Shown here piece by piece: positions 1 to 12,049 of a DNA stretch of 64,000 nucleotides. The notes under the pieces are model-generated. The model was given only the letters and a program-made list of their open reading frames with translations, did no database searches and had not been told where the DNA came from. Position numbers and translations under genes: made by a program. Position 1 is the stretch's first letter, and each line of letters opens with the position of its first letter. This stretch comes from Echinostoma caproni (Eukaryota > Platyhelminthes > Trematoda > Plagiorchiida > Echinostomatidae). Location: positions 1-64,000 of the forward strand of contig UZAN01040112.1 in NCBI GenBank assembly GCA_900618425.1, in the 5' to 3' direction.

Positions 1-1007
1 CTGCTGTGGCCACAATCCGACAGTCAACCTACCTTGTTAATCGCCCAGGTAATTTATACTGGGGGCGGAAAGCCTCGCCCACTTCCACAGCCAGGTGTGA
101 AACCACTGCATGAGCGAGTGAATTAATTGTTCCGGTGTTCAGCCACACAGGTTGGTGGTGTTTATGAATTCGTTCGGACAAGCGACTGACCGTGCAGCCT
201 AAGCGCGTTATTCCACGGGGACAAGTAAATGAAGCCTCACGTTCACGTTGAGTGAGAGTGAAATGTGCGAGTGAAAAAAATGGGATTTAATTATCAATAT
301 TGGTGTTCAATTCAGTTCAGCTCAGTTCCGGGACGTTGTTTACGGTGTGCTAGTTAGTTCAGTTTCTTGCAGCGGTGGGTTCCAGCAATCCCCCCGATGT
401 TGCTATAGATGGAAGAAGACTCTTCGTCAATGTTGCGATCAAAAACTTCAGGAGATATGATAGTAGACCTCCTACTCTTGTGCCACATTCCGGCCACACC
501 TCACGGATCGGAGTAGCAGACCCTGTTGTGTCCGGATCTCGTTTGATCACAATATACACACAACAAGATATCACACGATGACACACGAGGAACACACGTA
601 CCTCAACGGCCACACTATTCGTCTATCCTCACGAGTACGATCACAGCACAGATTGGACGCCACGAGCACTAGTAGCCTTCTCCCAGCTACGTAAGCAAGA
701 ACACAGTTCGTGCACAGCGAACGTGTATTCGACACACAGGAAAGCAAGTCAATTTACAAGTTTTAATCTGATGCTTATATGTGTCTCAAAATAGCATCGA
801 TTAATGCAATAAAAAGATTATGCCAACCAAGTACAGTTAGCAAAGTTCGATCGATCATAAGTCACGGAGTTAGCGAATTTCAGTCGATCACGGATCGGAC
901 GGACGGAGTGAATGTCTCCGTATGACGCGATATGATTGATTATTCTCCGCGAGATTGGTATTGATTGGAGATGTTCCGAATTGCAGACACTCGAAAAATA
1001 GTCAGTT

Positions 1008-1034
1008 TTAGGTAAAAATAGTCTTTTTACCTAA
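1008..1034. repeat. Perfect 11-bp inverted repeat with 5-nt loop
   Basis: TTAGGTAAAAA at 1008-1018 is followed by a five-base loop and its exact reverse complement at 1024-1034. The hairpin is A+T-rich apart from two G:C pairs. Its role is unknown; it could be a terminal feature of an old mobile element or a chance palindrome. Confidence 0.7.
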
Positions 1035-2171
1035 CAGACCCTCACACCGACATCGACCAGGTTACAACCCCGGGGTAATAACTTGGGAATTTCCAGTGGT
1101 AAGGTTAATGATCTAATAGTGATGGGCGGGATGAGGATATGGGACGAAGAAGAATGAATGAAAGATAATAGTAATGGGTAAGGGGGAATAATAATAATAA
1201 TGTGAATTGAGAATAAGTCGGAGAGGGAGAGGAAGAGTAGTTTTGGGAGTAGTTTTCTACATCCATAGGCAACCTTAGATTGAATGCAACTCCTTCAATG
1301 AAGGAAAAGTTAATCTATTTATTATAATTATAAGTTTTCATTCGTATTAGTAATAAAACTAAACGATGTGGCGATACCTGTTCAAGAAAGTTAGACAATC
1401 TGTTGCATTGCCAAAACTAATTTCCTTCAACCAATTCAGTTTCTTTCCTATATAAATACTGCTGGTTTCTTTCTGTAACCTGTGATTTCCTGTTGATATA
1501 ATGATGTGGAAGATAATGAACAGAGGGTGATAACAATGAATTATAAGAAGTACCTAGTCTCAGCAACGAGGCATACGGGCGTAGATAACCAAAGTGACGG
1601 ACTAGACAGAGTTCAAAGGAGCTCAAGATGGCTTCAGCCCGGCATACGATTTACAGCTGACTATAAAGATGAAGATGAGTAATTCAGCAGCATAGCTGTC
1701 GTTCTCAACCGAGTAAGAGAAACACATGCGTGAAGAGGCTCATCACTCTGTAATGTCTGTCCGAAAATGTTGGAGCTGAGTGAAGAACAATAATTGTAAC
1801 TCATCCTACTGCGCGGTCGAAACAGAATTGATCATATCCGAACATGTGACTGATTTGCTTCAATTTTGATCGATACATACTTTTTCATCGACTAAAATTC
1901 TATAGAACAATATTATCGATGTTATAGCATGGTATACTGTAACGCACCGAATTTGCCAATAAGGATTTGTCAGTTGATCAATATTTTTGATAGTGTAACT
2001 CTTCCGACAATAATCCCAACGAGTAGAATGATAGAATATTGCTCACACCCCGAGGGAGAATTTACATATTATGAGAGGGAAGAATGTATCTAAACAATGA
2101 TGGGTTGGCACGGAAATGATGTACCCGTAAAGATTGGTTAAATTGGTGTTAGTCATCTTTATTAACCACTA

Positions 2172-2218
2172 TTTTCGAACTAATCTCCCGTTCACATTTT
2201 GATTGGTTAGTTCGAAAA
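2172..2218. repeat. 12-bp inverted repeat pair
   Basis: TTTTCGAACTAA at 2172-2183 is repeated as its reverse complement at 2207-2218, with 23 bases between. It is short enough to be chance in a window of this size, and no coding sequence lies between the arms. Confidence 0.5.
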
Positions 2219-5200
2219 GGCACACCTTCAGAGACAACGCTAATACTCTCTTGCCTTGTGATATTCAGGTTTTGTTTTTAATGTGGTGATGATTCTCTTC
2301 TACAAGACTTTTCCTTTACGTGGTGGTTCCTGCTCAGCATTGGAATACAGTAAATACTTGCCTGGATTCACTTACATCATCAATATATAGAGTGAACAGA
2401 AAAGGGAGGGAACGATTATAAACTGACTTCCATCACCAAAAGATTTGTCGGTAGCGAAAGCCATAGGTCTAAATTGAAACTGGTCTACCTATATAGTCAC
2501 ACGTGGCCACATATGCACTCAGTTGCTCCGGTGTCAGTGGTGATCAGTCCGCCTGTGGCTTTTATGACTATTGAGCCTACTGGTGATTGTAAATAACTGA
2601 AGCTTTTTCGGTCCTCTTTCATTCGCTCTTTATTCTCAAGTAACTGCAAGGTCTACTGACGCAGTTTTGACTAAAGTTCATTTTAAACACCTGCGGTGGC
2701 ATCATTCATTTCACCCGTGAAAAAAGTTGGTCCGTCTGAAAATTCCGGTGATAGAAACACTCAGATTGAAAAGCTTGTTTTCTGTTTGATAAACAATAAA
2801 TGTAAGTAGATTGAAGTTTCCGTCTAGGTCAAATTTTGTTTGACGAAAGTACTAAACATTGGTTCATCTTTTAAAAGCATTGTCATCTACCACTTATTTG
2901 ATTTGACCACTCAGTCGTCCATCATTTTCTAACCTCATTTGTGTCCGTAAAAGGGGCAGAACTTTTAAAAGAAACATTCATGTTCAACTTTAATCACGAA
3001 AATATCAATGCAAGCACCAGCTCAAACCACACCGTATTTCGCGTTCGCCGTTTTGTAACGTATTCAGAAGGGATGAGGTGACCCCAAGGCCGCGCCGCCC
3101 CGCGCCTCCTACGCTTTCAGTTCACTTATCGTTCGCCCTGAGACCGACGAAGTCCATTATACAGCCCCATCAAATCTCCCCACTTATCTCACCTAATCAG
3201 TCAGCGAACAACCAGGTAGGCAGATAGACAGACGGATTGACTGATGGACCGGGTGAATGAACCTCTTGAGGTCATTTGTGTCATTGATTTTGGTGAAAGT
3301 TCAACTTGAGATATGTATGTTATTTTACCTGGAAGTCTCTACCGTATTAATTCTCTAAAACACATTCAGTCTTGCACATTGTGTCTAGGACAATAATCTG
3401 GACTATGGTGAAACTCAGCCGTGGGTTTTCTTTCCCACGGAAAGATAAACTATCGTTGCAGTCATCGAACGCATATGTGCAGCTTCCAAAAGAGCAAAAC
3501 TTACATTTTATTGTGCCAATAGGCCTTAGTTATACGTGTGTGCTTTCCGACCGACATCAACAAGGGGCTTTGGTTGTATTTTTCTGTGGACACAACTAAA
3601 GGGTTGCTAGAAAGAGGAAAGTGTTCACAATTTGCTTTTTCGGAGAAAACTGAAAGTACTTCTCCTAGTCAGTTGTACACTTGGTGATCGCTTTGAATTT
3701 ATCCATATTCGTGTATGATAAGGGTACCCATATGTCACTGTGTCGACGAGACCGAGCACATTTAATGAATTGAACCAGCGTAGTTAATGATCACAAACAT
3801 TTCTCAATCAAAATGCTGATATGCACATAGAGACCTAATAAATCTCTGATTTTTTCCCGTGAATCGATTTGATCTAGTTGGGATTTTTTTCACGACGCCA
3901 CGGACCGGAAGCAGGTTAATAACGGATGCGATAACGTTTTTCCAGTCGAATATAACGAAACTCTCTTAGCTGAACACAGACAGAGGTGATGGTGTGCAAT
4001 CAACATCGATTGATCGATTGATGGATAGTCTGCTTATCACAGTTATTTAAACAAATTCACGACTGTTTACACAATTCACCAATCGTTCAATTACAAAACC
4101 CTTGTTGTGCATCAGTTTAGCTTTAGCAAATGTTTTCGGATAATAAATCCCGCTTTTAAGTACACGTAGAGCTACTGTGATTCTTAGTCCCTATTATTTA
4201 TGTACTTTGGCTTGGGTATCCACGCAGATGCAAATAACCATTTACCTCTCAAATTGAATATTTGATCCAAAGCCATTATGGAGTTTAATGTTCGGTTTGC
4301 TACGCAACCCAGGTGAAAAAATTGGACTGAATTCAAATGAGTAGACCACAAACTGCTACCGGCTAGTTCTACATCATAGGATACCCCTCAAAGTTACTGA
4401 TTTGAGAACAGCATTTGAGATGAATACTGTTCCACTTTTGGAACTGATCATGAACGACCCAGGGGTATGGCGAAGGATGGGGCCAGGGTTTTACTTACTT
4501 GGCACAAAAAATATTGTTATGAATTGATGCTCACATTGGGATCTTCTGAAGGTGCACGCAGTCCAATGTCTGAACTAGATCAAAAACACCGATAACGAAC
4601 TGATGTTTTGGAGTAATCTATTTTCTTGTAATCACATCTGATGTAAAATTCCTCGCAGTTCGAACTTCAGAACTTATGTGTATATTGTTTTTACCCCAAC
4701 TGCTCGAAAAAAATATGCTAATTTACAAACTGCGGAAAGTGACTTATCTTCTGTTCCTAAAACCCAATAATTGTGATCGAGAAACTAAGTTCATTATGTG
4801 GTTTGGTATGTCAAAATGTTAGTACAAACACTAAAAGCTCACCGGAGATAAACCTAGGTATATTGACGTAGAATATCATCATCTTTTTACTTAATTTTTA
4901 TCTAGTGAATATCCAATAACACAGCGGGTTTTCAGTAAAGGGATTGTCATTATTAAAGTTCGTCTGGGGACACAGGGAAACAGGGAGGATCGCAGACCGT
5001 GGCTAAATTGGAACACTCCATCTCTGGGTTACTGTATCAGGGATCTACGTTCTTCTCAATGCTGGCCCTCATAAGATGGTTTATTATTTGAGGGAAAGCT
5101 ACGTTTCTTTATGGGTGGTTATCTGATGCTGAATGTTCGAGTTTGCGATTAAAAAATGTACTGTGGTGCATTCCCACCAGGCACTCTAACCGGCTTGAAC

Positions 5201-6123
5201 CAAATGTTCAATCATGGTAAAATTTTGCTGTTAATCAAAATGCAAAGTTAGAAGCAACCGTATTGAAACATCAAGGTATGGAATTTATTCTCAAATATAA
5301 ATGAGGGACTACAGATAATACGTTGGAGGATAGACTACGATTTGGGTGTAAGGTGGTGCTCTGATCGAGCGAATCTGTGGAAACGGAATTACAAGTGGAT
5401 AACAGGCGTATGTATGGGACGAGTAGGGTTTGAAAATTAGTTTGGGTACAGAAGAAAGGCGAATTTCGGTAGCTCGCTTTAGTAACTCAACGCTGCGAAA
5501 CAACACCAGCCGGAAGCTATGGGTTACAGTTTCGTGACCAACAGTGAGGTGTCAGCATTCTGGACGAACAAAATTCTTCGCGACCCCTACCTGGATACTC
5601 TGACTGAAAGAACATAATTGCTGATTAGTTAATGCGTTCCGGGTCAGTTATCTTTCCTTGCATTGAAACGGTTCAGTTCCTTCCACCAAGCCAATAACCG
5701 CTATTTCCTTTGCCTTCTTCCTGCATCTCAATAATCAAAACCTTCGGTAGTTAATGGTGATTGTGATACCTGACCTGCAAGCATTCTGAGCGCTGTGATA
5801 ACACACGACGGAAAGGTTTGAACTCTTTTCAGTATGTGATATCAGTAAGCAAACAATGCAGAGTAATTGAAAATCTTCGGGGGCAGAAACGAAAGTGTCA
5901 CATTTTTGACCCGCGGTGAACTGTTTCAGTACAAGAATATTGAAGTCTAAGCAGTGGATAACACCTGTAAACTCGAATACGCTGAATTAATAGGACATCC
6001 TAAATTGGTTTAGTCATACGGACAAGGTGCTGACTATCGGTCGCGTTGTTCAGAAAGTACAGCTTGAAGTCCAAACAAAAAAGTTCTTCGTTCGCAAACC
6101 GCCGCGAAAACAAGACGTATGCA

Positions 6124-6163
6124 CTGATGAAGAGTCCCAACTAGCAATAAAAAGCTAACGAAA
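6124..6163 (+). other. Weak hammerhead-ribozyme-like core
   Basis: The invariant strings CTGATGA (6124-6130) and CGAAA (6159-6163) occur in the right order. Between them is a 4-bp stem TAGC/GCTA (6142-6145 with 6154-6157). The stem is offset from the CTGATGA string by 11 unpaired bases, which a functional hammerhead does not allow, so this is at best a remnant with an insertion. Hammerhead motifs are known in Penelope-like elements and schistosome SINEs, and PLE1 lies only 460 bp downstream. Confidence 0.2.
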
Positions 6164-6625
6164 TTTAACAACTGGGGATAAAAGAAACTCCAAAGGAATA
6201 AAACCCGAAAGAAGATCATAAAAAGGTGCTTGGAGCCTGTACCAATCGAATCAGTGGAACCGTACATAATGTTTTAACAAATTTGTTAACAAACGTCAAT
6301 CAAAATCCTTTTGGTTGAAAAGAGGTTGTTTACTGATACGTTATACCTATGTCAAGAGGTTAGGAAAATATATTCAAGGCAGTTTGAAAGGTTTGATTTG
6401 AGTTCATATTCACTGGAAAAGCCAGGATTATGAATGTGAGTATCTGAAAAATAGTTGATTGAAATCCAATTGATGCCAAACCATGCGACACAAAAATTTC
6501 ACTGGGATACGTGAGAAGATGATCAGTAGAGAAAGGGAGAGAAGTAGGGTTGTTGTGATAAATGGACGAGATATTGCAGCGGGATGGAACTTAGCTGCCT
6601 AATTGCCAACTAAGAACATTTTGGG

Positions 6626-6637
6626 ACAGTAATGATT
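6626..6637 (+). repeat. Left putative target-site duplication of PLE1
   Basis: This 12-bp word acagtaatgatt recurs exactly at 7183-7194. It sits directly upstream of the PLE1 coding remnant, as a target-site duplication would. The right copy shares its first base with the end of the inverted repeat. Confidence 0.6.
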
Positions 6638-6675
6638 CACGGAAGATTTCCATACGAATATCAAAAGCAAAACAT

Positions 6676-6706
6676 TATGGCGAACAAGCTTGTTTTCGTA
6701 ACTTCG
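6676..6706 (+). repeat. Left arm of the 31-bp PLE1 inverted repeat
   Basis: The 31 bases from tatggcgaac to gtaacttcg are the exact reverse complement of 7153-7183. In the PLE frame this arm reads as the coding sequence just before the conserved RHLADTGH region, with one stop codon, so it seems to be the original copy rather than a foreign terminal repeat. Confidence 0.9.
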
Positions 6707-6874
6707 CCACCTCGCTGATACCGGACATCAGCCAGACAACGATGCCTTCAAAGTCATCTACAAAGTACCCCAAAACAAATCAAAGCAAGTTCGGATACGT
6801 CACTTGTCAACAGCGGAAGCTGTAGCAATNTGTGTAAACAGAAGAAGATGGTTGCCGCACTTCAGCTGCCTTGG
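6702..6874 (+). pseudogene. C-terminal fragment of Penelope-like RT/GIY-YIG protein
   Basis: The first frame reads RHLADTGH, then AFKVIYKVP, then LSTAEAVAI, where the Glu matches the catalytic Glu of PLE GIY-YIG endonucleases. After the unknown base at 6830 the frame shifts and continues QKKMVAALQLPW, the usual PLE ending with a terminal LPW. About five codons covering the expected KP-LC motif are missing at the N, so the frameshift there may be an assembly artefact. No reverse transcriptase domain is present; the copy is 5'-truncated and cannot encode a working protein. It belongs to a different subfamily from the element at 28 kb. Confidence 0.75.
6830..6830. other. Single-N assembly joint inside PLE1
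   Basis: One N interrupts the PLE1 coding remnant. The protein frame changes across it and roughly five conserved codons are absent, so the N probably stands for an unresolved gap rather than a single uncertain base. Confidence 0.7.
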
Positions 6875-7152
6875 TCTCAATCAAACCTACGTGATGACCC
6901 GAACCATGACCTCAATCGTATCATGATGACGCAACATGACGTGACAAATGGCACATGAAAAGAAAGGTCACCGAAAAATCCAGAATTGACCTCCCCCCCC
7001 ACTCCCTTTCACCCACTGTCCCCATTTTATCCACTGGTCCCGATTAAACTTGACAGACATTGTTGCATTTTCACACATAACCTCTATGGTCCAACCACGT
7101 TTATTTCTACATGAGATATAAATACGCACATATAACTGTAAAGGCCTGAAGA

Positions 7153-7183
7153 CGAAGTTACGAAAACAAGCTTGTTCGCCATA
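7153..7183 (-). repeat. Right arm of the 31-bp PLE1 inverted repeat
   Basis: This is the exact reverse complement of 6676-6706, placed at the 3' end of the element directly before the right direct repeat. On the plus strand the sequence at 7147-7165 reads ctgaagacgaagttacgaa, which resembles the CTGANGA and GAAA parts of a hammerhead core, but no adequate stem II can be drawn. Confidence 0.9.
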
Positions 7184-7194
7184 CAGTAATGATT
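7183..7194 (+). repeat. Right putative target-site duplication of PLE1
   Basis: Exact 12-bp match to 6626-6637, directly abutting the inverted arm. Confidence 0.6.
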
Positions 7195-10100
7195 GTTAGA
7201 AGAGACAAACATGGAGCGACGGAGCAAGATTCTAATGAACCATCAGTCAACATTTCAAAATAGAGACCAGCTTCAGACAGGAATAGGGCATTGTAATTTT
7301 GTTCGTTTGGTCCCTTTGCTGAGGCAGTTTTGTGATATCAAGGTAGGAAACCTAAGGTACAAGAATACTTCCGAATGTTAGACGTATCTAAATTCCGGGT
7401 AAAATTCGAATGAAACTTATTTTCATTTGTGGTTTTATTAGGATTGTTGTTTTTCTGCCGTCCACCCTCATGTTCATCCACCATTCTTTTTCATAAAATG
7501 TGGCTGATTCAAGACCAAATCGATCCGTTTGAAATCGAACTCGATCGGGTTCGGTAGTCACCGAATCTCCATAGCATTCTCTTCCGTACAGATATTTTTT
7601 TTTCAGCCCAACTGCTGCAACTAACATGAAGCTATCTGCTTCACGATACCCTATGTTTCAGTTGGGTACCAAAACGAAAATCAACATCTCGAGAATAACC
7701 AAAGGAATAGAATCCACTGAAATGTAAAAAGATTTGATTTACTGGAAAGGAATTTGGTGAACAGGACACTAGAAGAAAGATGTTGTCCAGGTAGAAGATC
7801 TTGATGTCGAAGAATGACGTAACCAGAGTGAGCTAATTTTGTATGCCTGTGGTTACAGCAAACTTCCGTAATCGAATGTGATCACAACAGACGAGAAAAG
7901 CTCCTATTTTCGGTGAGAAAGTAATGGATGTTAAGGGACGACCCAAGGAAATTAAATAAGCGAAGACAAGAAAACCAAATGTGTCTGATGAGCTCAAAAT
8001 AACATCCTCGGCGAACTGCAGAGACGGATCATAAAGTGCAAAATCTCAGAAGGAAATCACCAAAGAACAACACAAACTGGTAGTTATAATACTAATTAAA
8101 TAGAAAATGTTTTATCTGATAGGGGCCACAGTCACTACAAGAAGGGACAAGATGGGACAAAATATCCGTGCCTCATCACAACAATTGGGTTTGGCATAAG
8201 TGCTGATTGCAATGACTGTTTTCTTCTTAAAAAGCTGTTTTTCTTGAACGAAAGAAACGTACTCTTCCTTCTCCACGATAAAGTTCTCTGTTTTCTTATT
8301 CAATGAGGACTTTTCAAGGCGTATCACACACGAATCGTAGAATATACTTTATTTCAATGGGTAGTTCTGGGTTGTGGTTTTTCTAAAAGAAGGCAAACTA
8401 CCACTCAGTCTATCTGCTTCTTCACTCATGAAGACTTCTTTGATATGGGTAGAGTTATCAGCAGATTTTTATTTATCCGTGATTGTGGTGTGTTATATGC
8501 TAAAATGAAAACTTCGCGGGCAATAAACTGTTCAATCAAACGCATTTCGATCAGAGAATATTATGTTCTAATTTTTCGCATGGGTTCTCGCACCACTAGT
8601 CAAGTTCATGTATTTTACAGGGACCTAGACAAATACTTGAACCTGTGAAAACTATATACAGTTCAAGTTTTTAATCTAGGGTTGTCGGTTTGTAATCCAA
8701 AATAGGTAAATTTGCAATGTCTGATAGTGGGAGCATTTTGATGAAAGAGTGAATGTATCTTCTAGATGCCAAATCAATCATGATGGAAGAATTGCCTTGA
8801 ATTCTTTCATGCGTTCGGAGCACTATGTTTGTATGAAGCAGAAAATAGGGAACCATTGGGAAACTTTATCTGAACAGAATATTGTAAACGTTTATGTTTC
8901 TAAAAGTGAATCTAAGGCAAGTGTTTTTTCACGTGCCACTTCGTGGAAATCATATAAAATTTTGCATTTTGATGCTCGTTTCAATGTTGTTTTGTGAATT
9001 CATTCAAGTTGGATACTCTGATTTCTTAACTATGTTGTTATGTTAATCTTTCGTGAATACTTTTAATTTAATTTCGTCGTTGTGGTTGTACTTTTACTGG
9101 TCACGGTCTTTGGCATCGGCTGATAAAATGAAAACATTCTTATGGTCACGTTGCTGGTAGGTGTACTCACGGGTTGTTGTATTCGGTATGAGTCAGCAAG
9201 TACGCAAGTAGTGAATTAAGTAGTAATTATATTCCCAGTATGTGAACGCAAACGTAGCCGGTCCGTAAGCCGGTGAGCAAGCAGTGCGTCAACACGCAGA
9301 CAGGCAGGCACAGAACTGGCGCAAGTCTTACCAAAAGGAATGTCGTCACGCTGGGCAGTCAACGAACCAATCAATGAGGAGAGATCAATACTGACCTCTG
9401 ATTCGCTGAGGTGGATCGACCTTGTAACAGGGTAAGTCTGCATGACGTGCGTCCGTGCGTGTGGCGGCAGGTCGCAACGGTCAAACACGTGATGCACGGT
9501 AAACGTTTCACTCGACCGCAGGCCACAACACGGGTGATCTTGTTTGTTTTGTTTTTGAAAACAAGTGTACAGTGGGTTGTGTGAAGCAGAACAGACGAAA
9601 ACTTCCAGATTCCAAATGGATAACAATAAATCACAATTACCGGGATGTCTATATGCACTTCCCAAAGAATCTTTGATGCTAATCGTTTTCTACGGGATTC
9701 TGAGGTATCACTCCGGAGGTATGAGAGAGTGAGAGCAAAATGAGCCGATGGAGTCAAGCTTAGCGAAAACCAAGTGGTCAGTACGCATACACCCACATCA
9801 ACTCACGATCAGTAGTCACCTTGACGTGCTCAATCGTAAATACGATGGCTCCGTTCCGTTTTCGGACTTGTGCGTATCAAATGTTGTGCTAGCTAGTCTG
9901 TATCACCCCGTAATACCAGTACTACTCCAACACTGAAAGCCCCACCTCCAATCTGATTAGCCATCTCAAGTGGCCCGGGGAACTCATTCACTGTCGACTG
10001 ACTTTTTCCCGATTGTTACCATCACACTCTCATTGTCTCCAACGCCCCAACTTTGTATCACAGAAGTGACATGCGACAATGTCTGTCGTTCAACGCGATT

Positions 10101-12049
10101 CTTTGGTGCATTGAAAGCATATAAATGTGACATGGGGTGGGTGTGGACAATGGGAAAAGAAAAGGGAAATGCGCTTAGAAGCACACAATACAACGAACCC
10201 GTCTGAAATGCACTCATTCTGAACCAGAAGGGAAGTGGACCAGGTCTCAAGTGTTTCGATGTGCGTGTATGTGTGTATGTGTGTGCGTACCTGCGTGCGT
10301 GCGTCGGTGCATGTTTACGATACGTACGGTGAAAAAGATACTTGATATCAAGAGAAGCTCGATTACGCTTCGGCAGTAACGAGAGTCTGCGCCAAAGGAA
10401 TAGGAGTGGGGTCGATGCTACAATGAGTGGTATTGCAGATAAATCGTGACAATACTGTTTAACCACACAAGCATGCATAAGCACGTGCGTGCTAATGTCC
10501 GTTTTTGGTATGAGACAGATGCTGATCGACGGAGATCTCTTGTGTGCAAGATAGACAACTGAAAGATGGAGTGGGGTTGGATAGGGGGATTTTTAGAGAA
10601 TTGGAAAGAAACGAGCATCCAAACAAACTGCTTATTGTCTTGATTGCAGAGACACAGAGCGAACAGAAAGATAGCAACTATGAAGGAAATATGAGTGAAG
10701 CTTGAGGCCGGAGGGCGTTATGTGCGTGTGTGTATTTGTTTGAGATGTGTTATTTTGCACTGGTTGATTAATTTCTATGAGGACATCATTTTTAAATTGT
10801 CTGTATGCATACTTGAGCGCTATTGTGCGTGAGCTGTGAGTGACAAACTTGTGATAGAAAAACAATTTTCACCCGAACCTACTCTTATTCCTTTCCGGGT
10901 TTGTCAGGTATATTATTTGATATGAAAGTGCATTGGAAACGAAATAATTGAAAAACAGCATATAATTCTAGTAAGGCAGTGCCTGCAACAGCAATGTCCA
11001 TTACAAATCATACCTGCAATCATATATACTCCAATTGTCAAGGTCAAATCTCATTGAAAAAACCTATACCACTATTCTCATCCATAGTGATGTGCTGATC
11101 AACCTTGATCAATTCTTCATAATTAAGCTCAACTCAGCACGAACTTTTTACATCACTGAATGTAAAATTATTAGCTTATCATCTGTTGACCTACACCTTT
11201 TCCCATCAAGCTTTAGCCACGACCCGTAATCCCTTGGTCTCGACGCACAAACTTTAGCCATACCGCTGTAGGCGAGTCAGATCGAAAAGTATCCAAATAT
11301 TCTGAGGTCAGCGACTGCTAAAACATTTTATTTTCTACAAATTTTGATGTTGCTAATCTCAATTAATAAATTAGGTGTGGTGGTCGCATACCGTACCACA
11401 CGTTGATTGGAAAAGGTTTAGATGATGTGCCTCAATCGTCAAACGATTTGACACATCTCGTACAGCTTCAGTGTCAGCGTGTAACATGCTATACTCTTGT
11501 GAGCAAAAAATCCAAACGTAACAAAAACGGTTCATTGTTTTGCATTCAAAAAACATGAAATAACTTCAATAGTAATGCTATAAAAAGTAAATACTTACCA
11601 TTCCGTATTTTCACATAAAGCGAACCCGTTCTTGAGATGTTGATACATTAACATGCCGAGAAAAATAAACACCGTTCACAAAAGACACTCATTTGACACT
11701 TTTACCTATCAAGCTTTAGACACGACCTGAAACTCTTGGGTGTCGACTTTAGTAATCATATCCAATGTTGCAGCGTTAATAAACTGATGATAGTAATGAG
11801 GTGTAATTTTGTCAACGGTGTTTAGTTCAGGGTTCATGAATGCAAAACAATGTTACATTTAATAAATTTACTCACACGAGTAGCGACATGAGGCAGTCAA
11901 TTCGTCTGTAATGGGCCTATAAAAACATCACGATAGACAGCAGTAGTGTCTGTTTTACCTTTCCCACTGGTATGCGCACTTAAAATATAGATAATGTTTA
12001 ATCGGATGAACAGAAAAAGCTGTATCGTTTCACCAGCGCCTAAGAACGT
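7195..12049. other. Non-coding stretch, no gene recognised
   Basis: No recognisable protein or RNA gene was found. Between 9200 and 10500 the sequence is somewhat richer in G+C and CpG, with GTGCGTGT-type low-complexity sequence around 10260-10310. Minus-strand open frames of 141-166 codons occur at 9216-9796 and 9984-10484, but they overlap in several frames, are rich in His/Thr from ACAC repeats and match no family I know. They are probably chance. Confidence 0.55.

Larger units (their letters stand above)
1..6625. other. Non-coding stretch, no gene recognised
   Basis: No reading frame here looks like a known protein. The segment at about 330-1050 is richer in CAC/ACAC motifs and has a small perfect hairpin; it could be part of an old LTR or UTR, but no paired repeat was found. 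Positions 1102-1256 are almost free of C on the plus strand (purine and T only). A C-rich patch occurs at 3070-3115. The rest is A+T-rich unique-looking sequence. Confidence 0.6.
6626..7194 (+). mobile_element. PLE1: 5'-truncated Penelope-like element copy
   Basis: A 12-bp direct repeat (acagtaatgatt) at 6626-6637 and 7183-7194 brackets a unit holding the C-terminal end of a Penelope-type reverse transcriptase/GIY-YIG protein plus about 280 bp of 3' non-coding sequence. Inside the direct repeats are 31-bp perfect inverted repeats (6676-6706 and 7153-7183). The direct repeat is read as a target-site duplication and the inverted arm as a copy of the element's own 5' end. An alternative reading is that the right arm is the true 3' tail and the left arm its inverted copy. 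Penelope-like elements are known for short inverted ends, but the boundaries here are inferred from one copy. Confidence 0.7.

Noticed and set aside
3075..3095. ggtgaccccaaggcc as a possible tRNA-Trp primer-binding site of a CsRn1-type LTR element
   Set aside because: Only the first part matches, and no LTR pair, gag or pol lies nearby.
9216..10484. Minus-strand open frames of 141-166 codons
   Set aside because: Two or more frames overlap, composition follows ACAC-type repeats, and no domain or motif is visible; probably chance in a patch richer in G+C.
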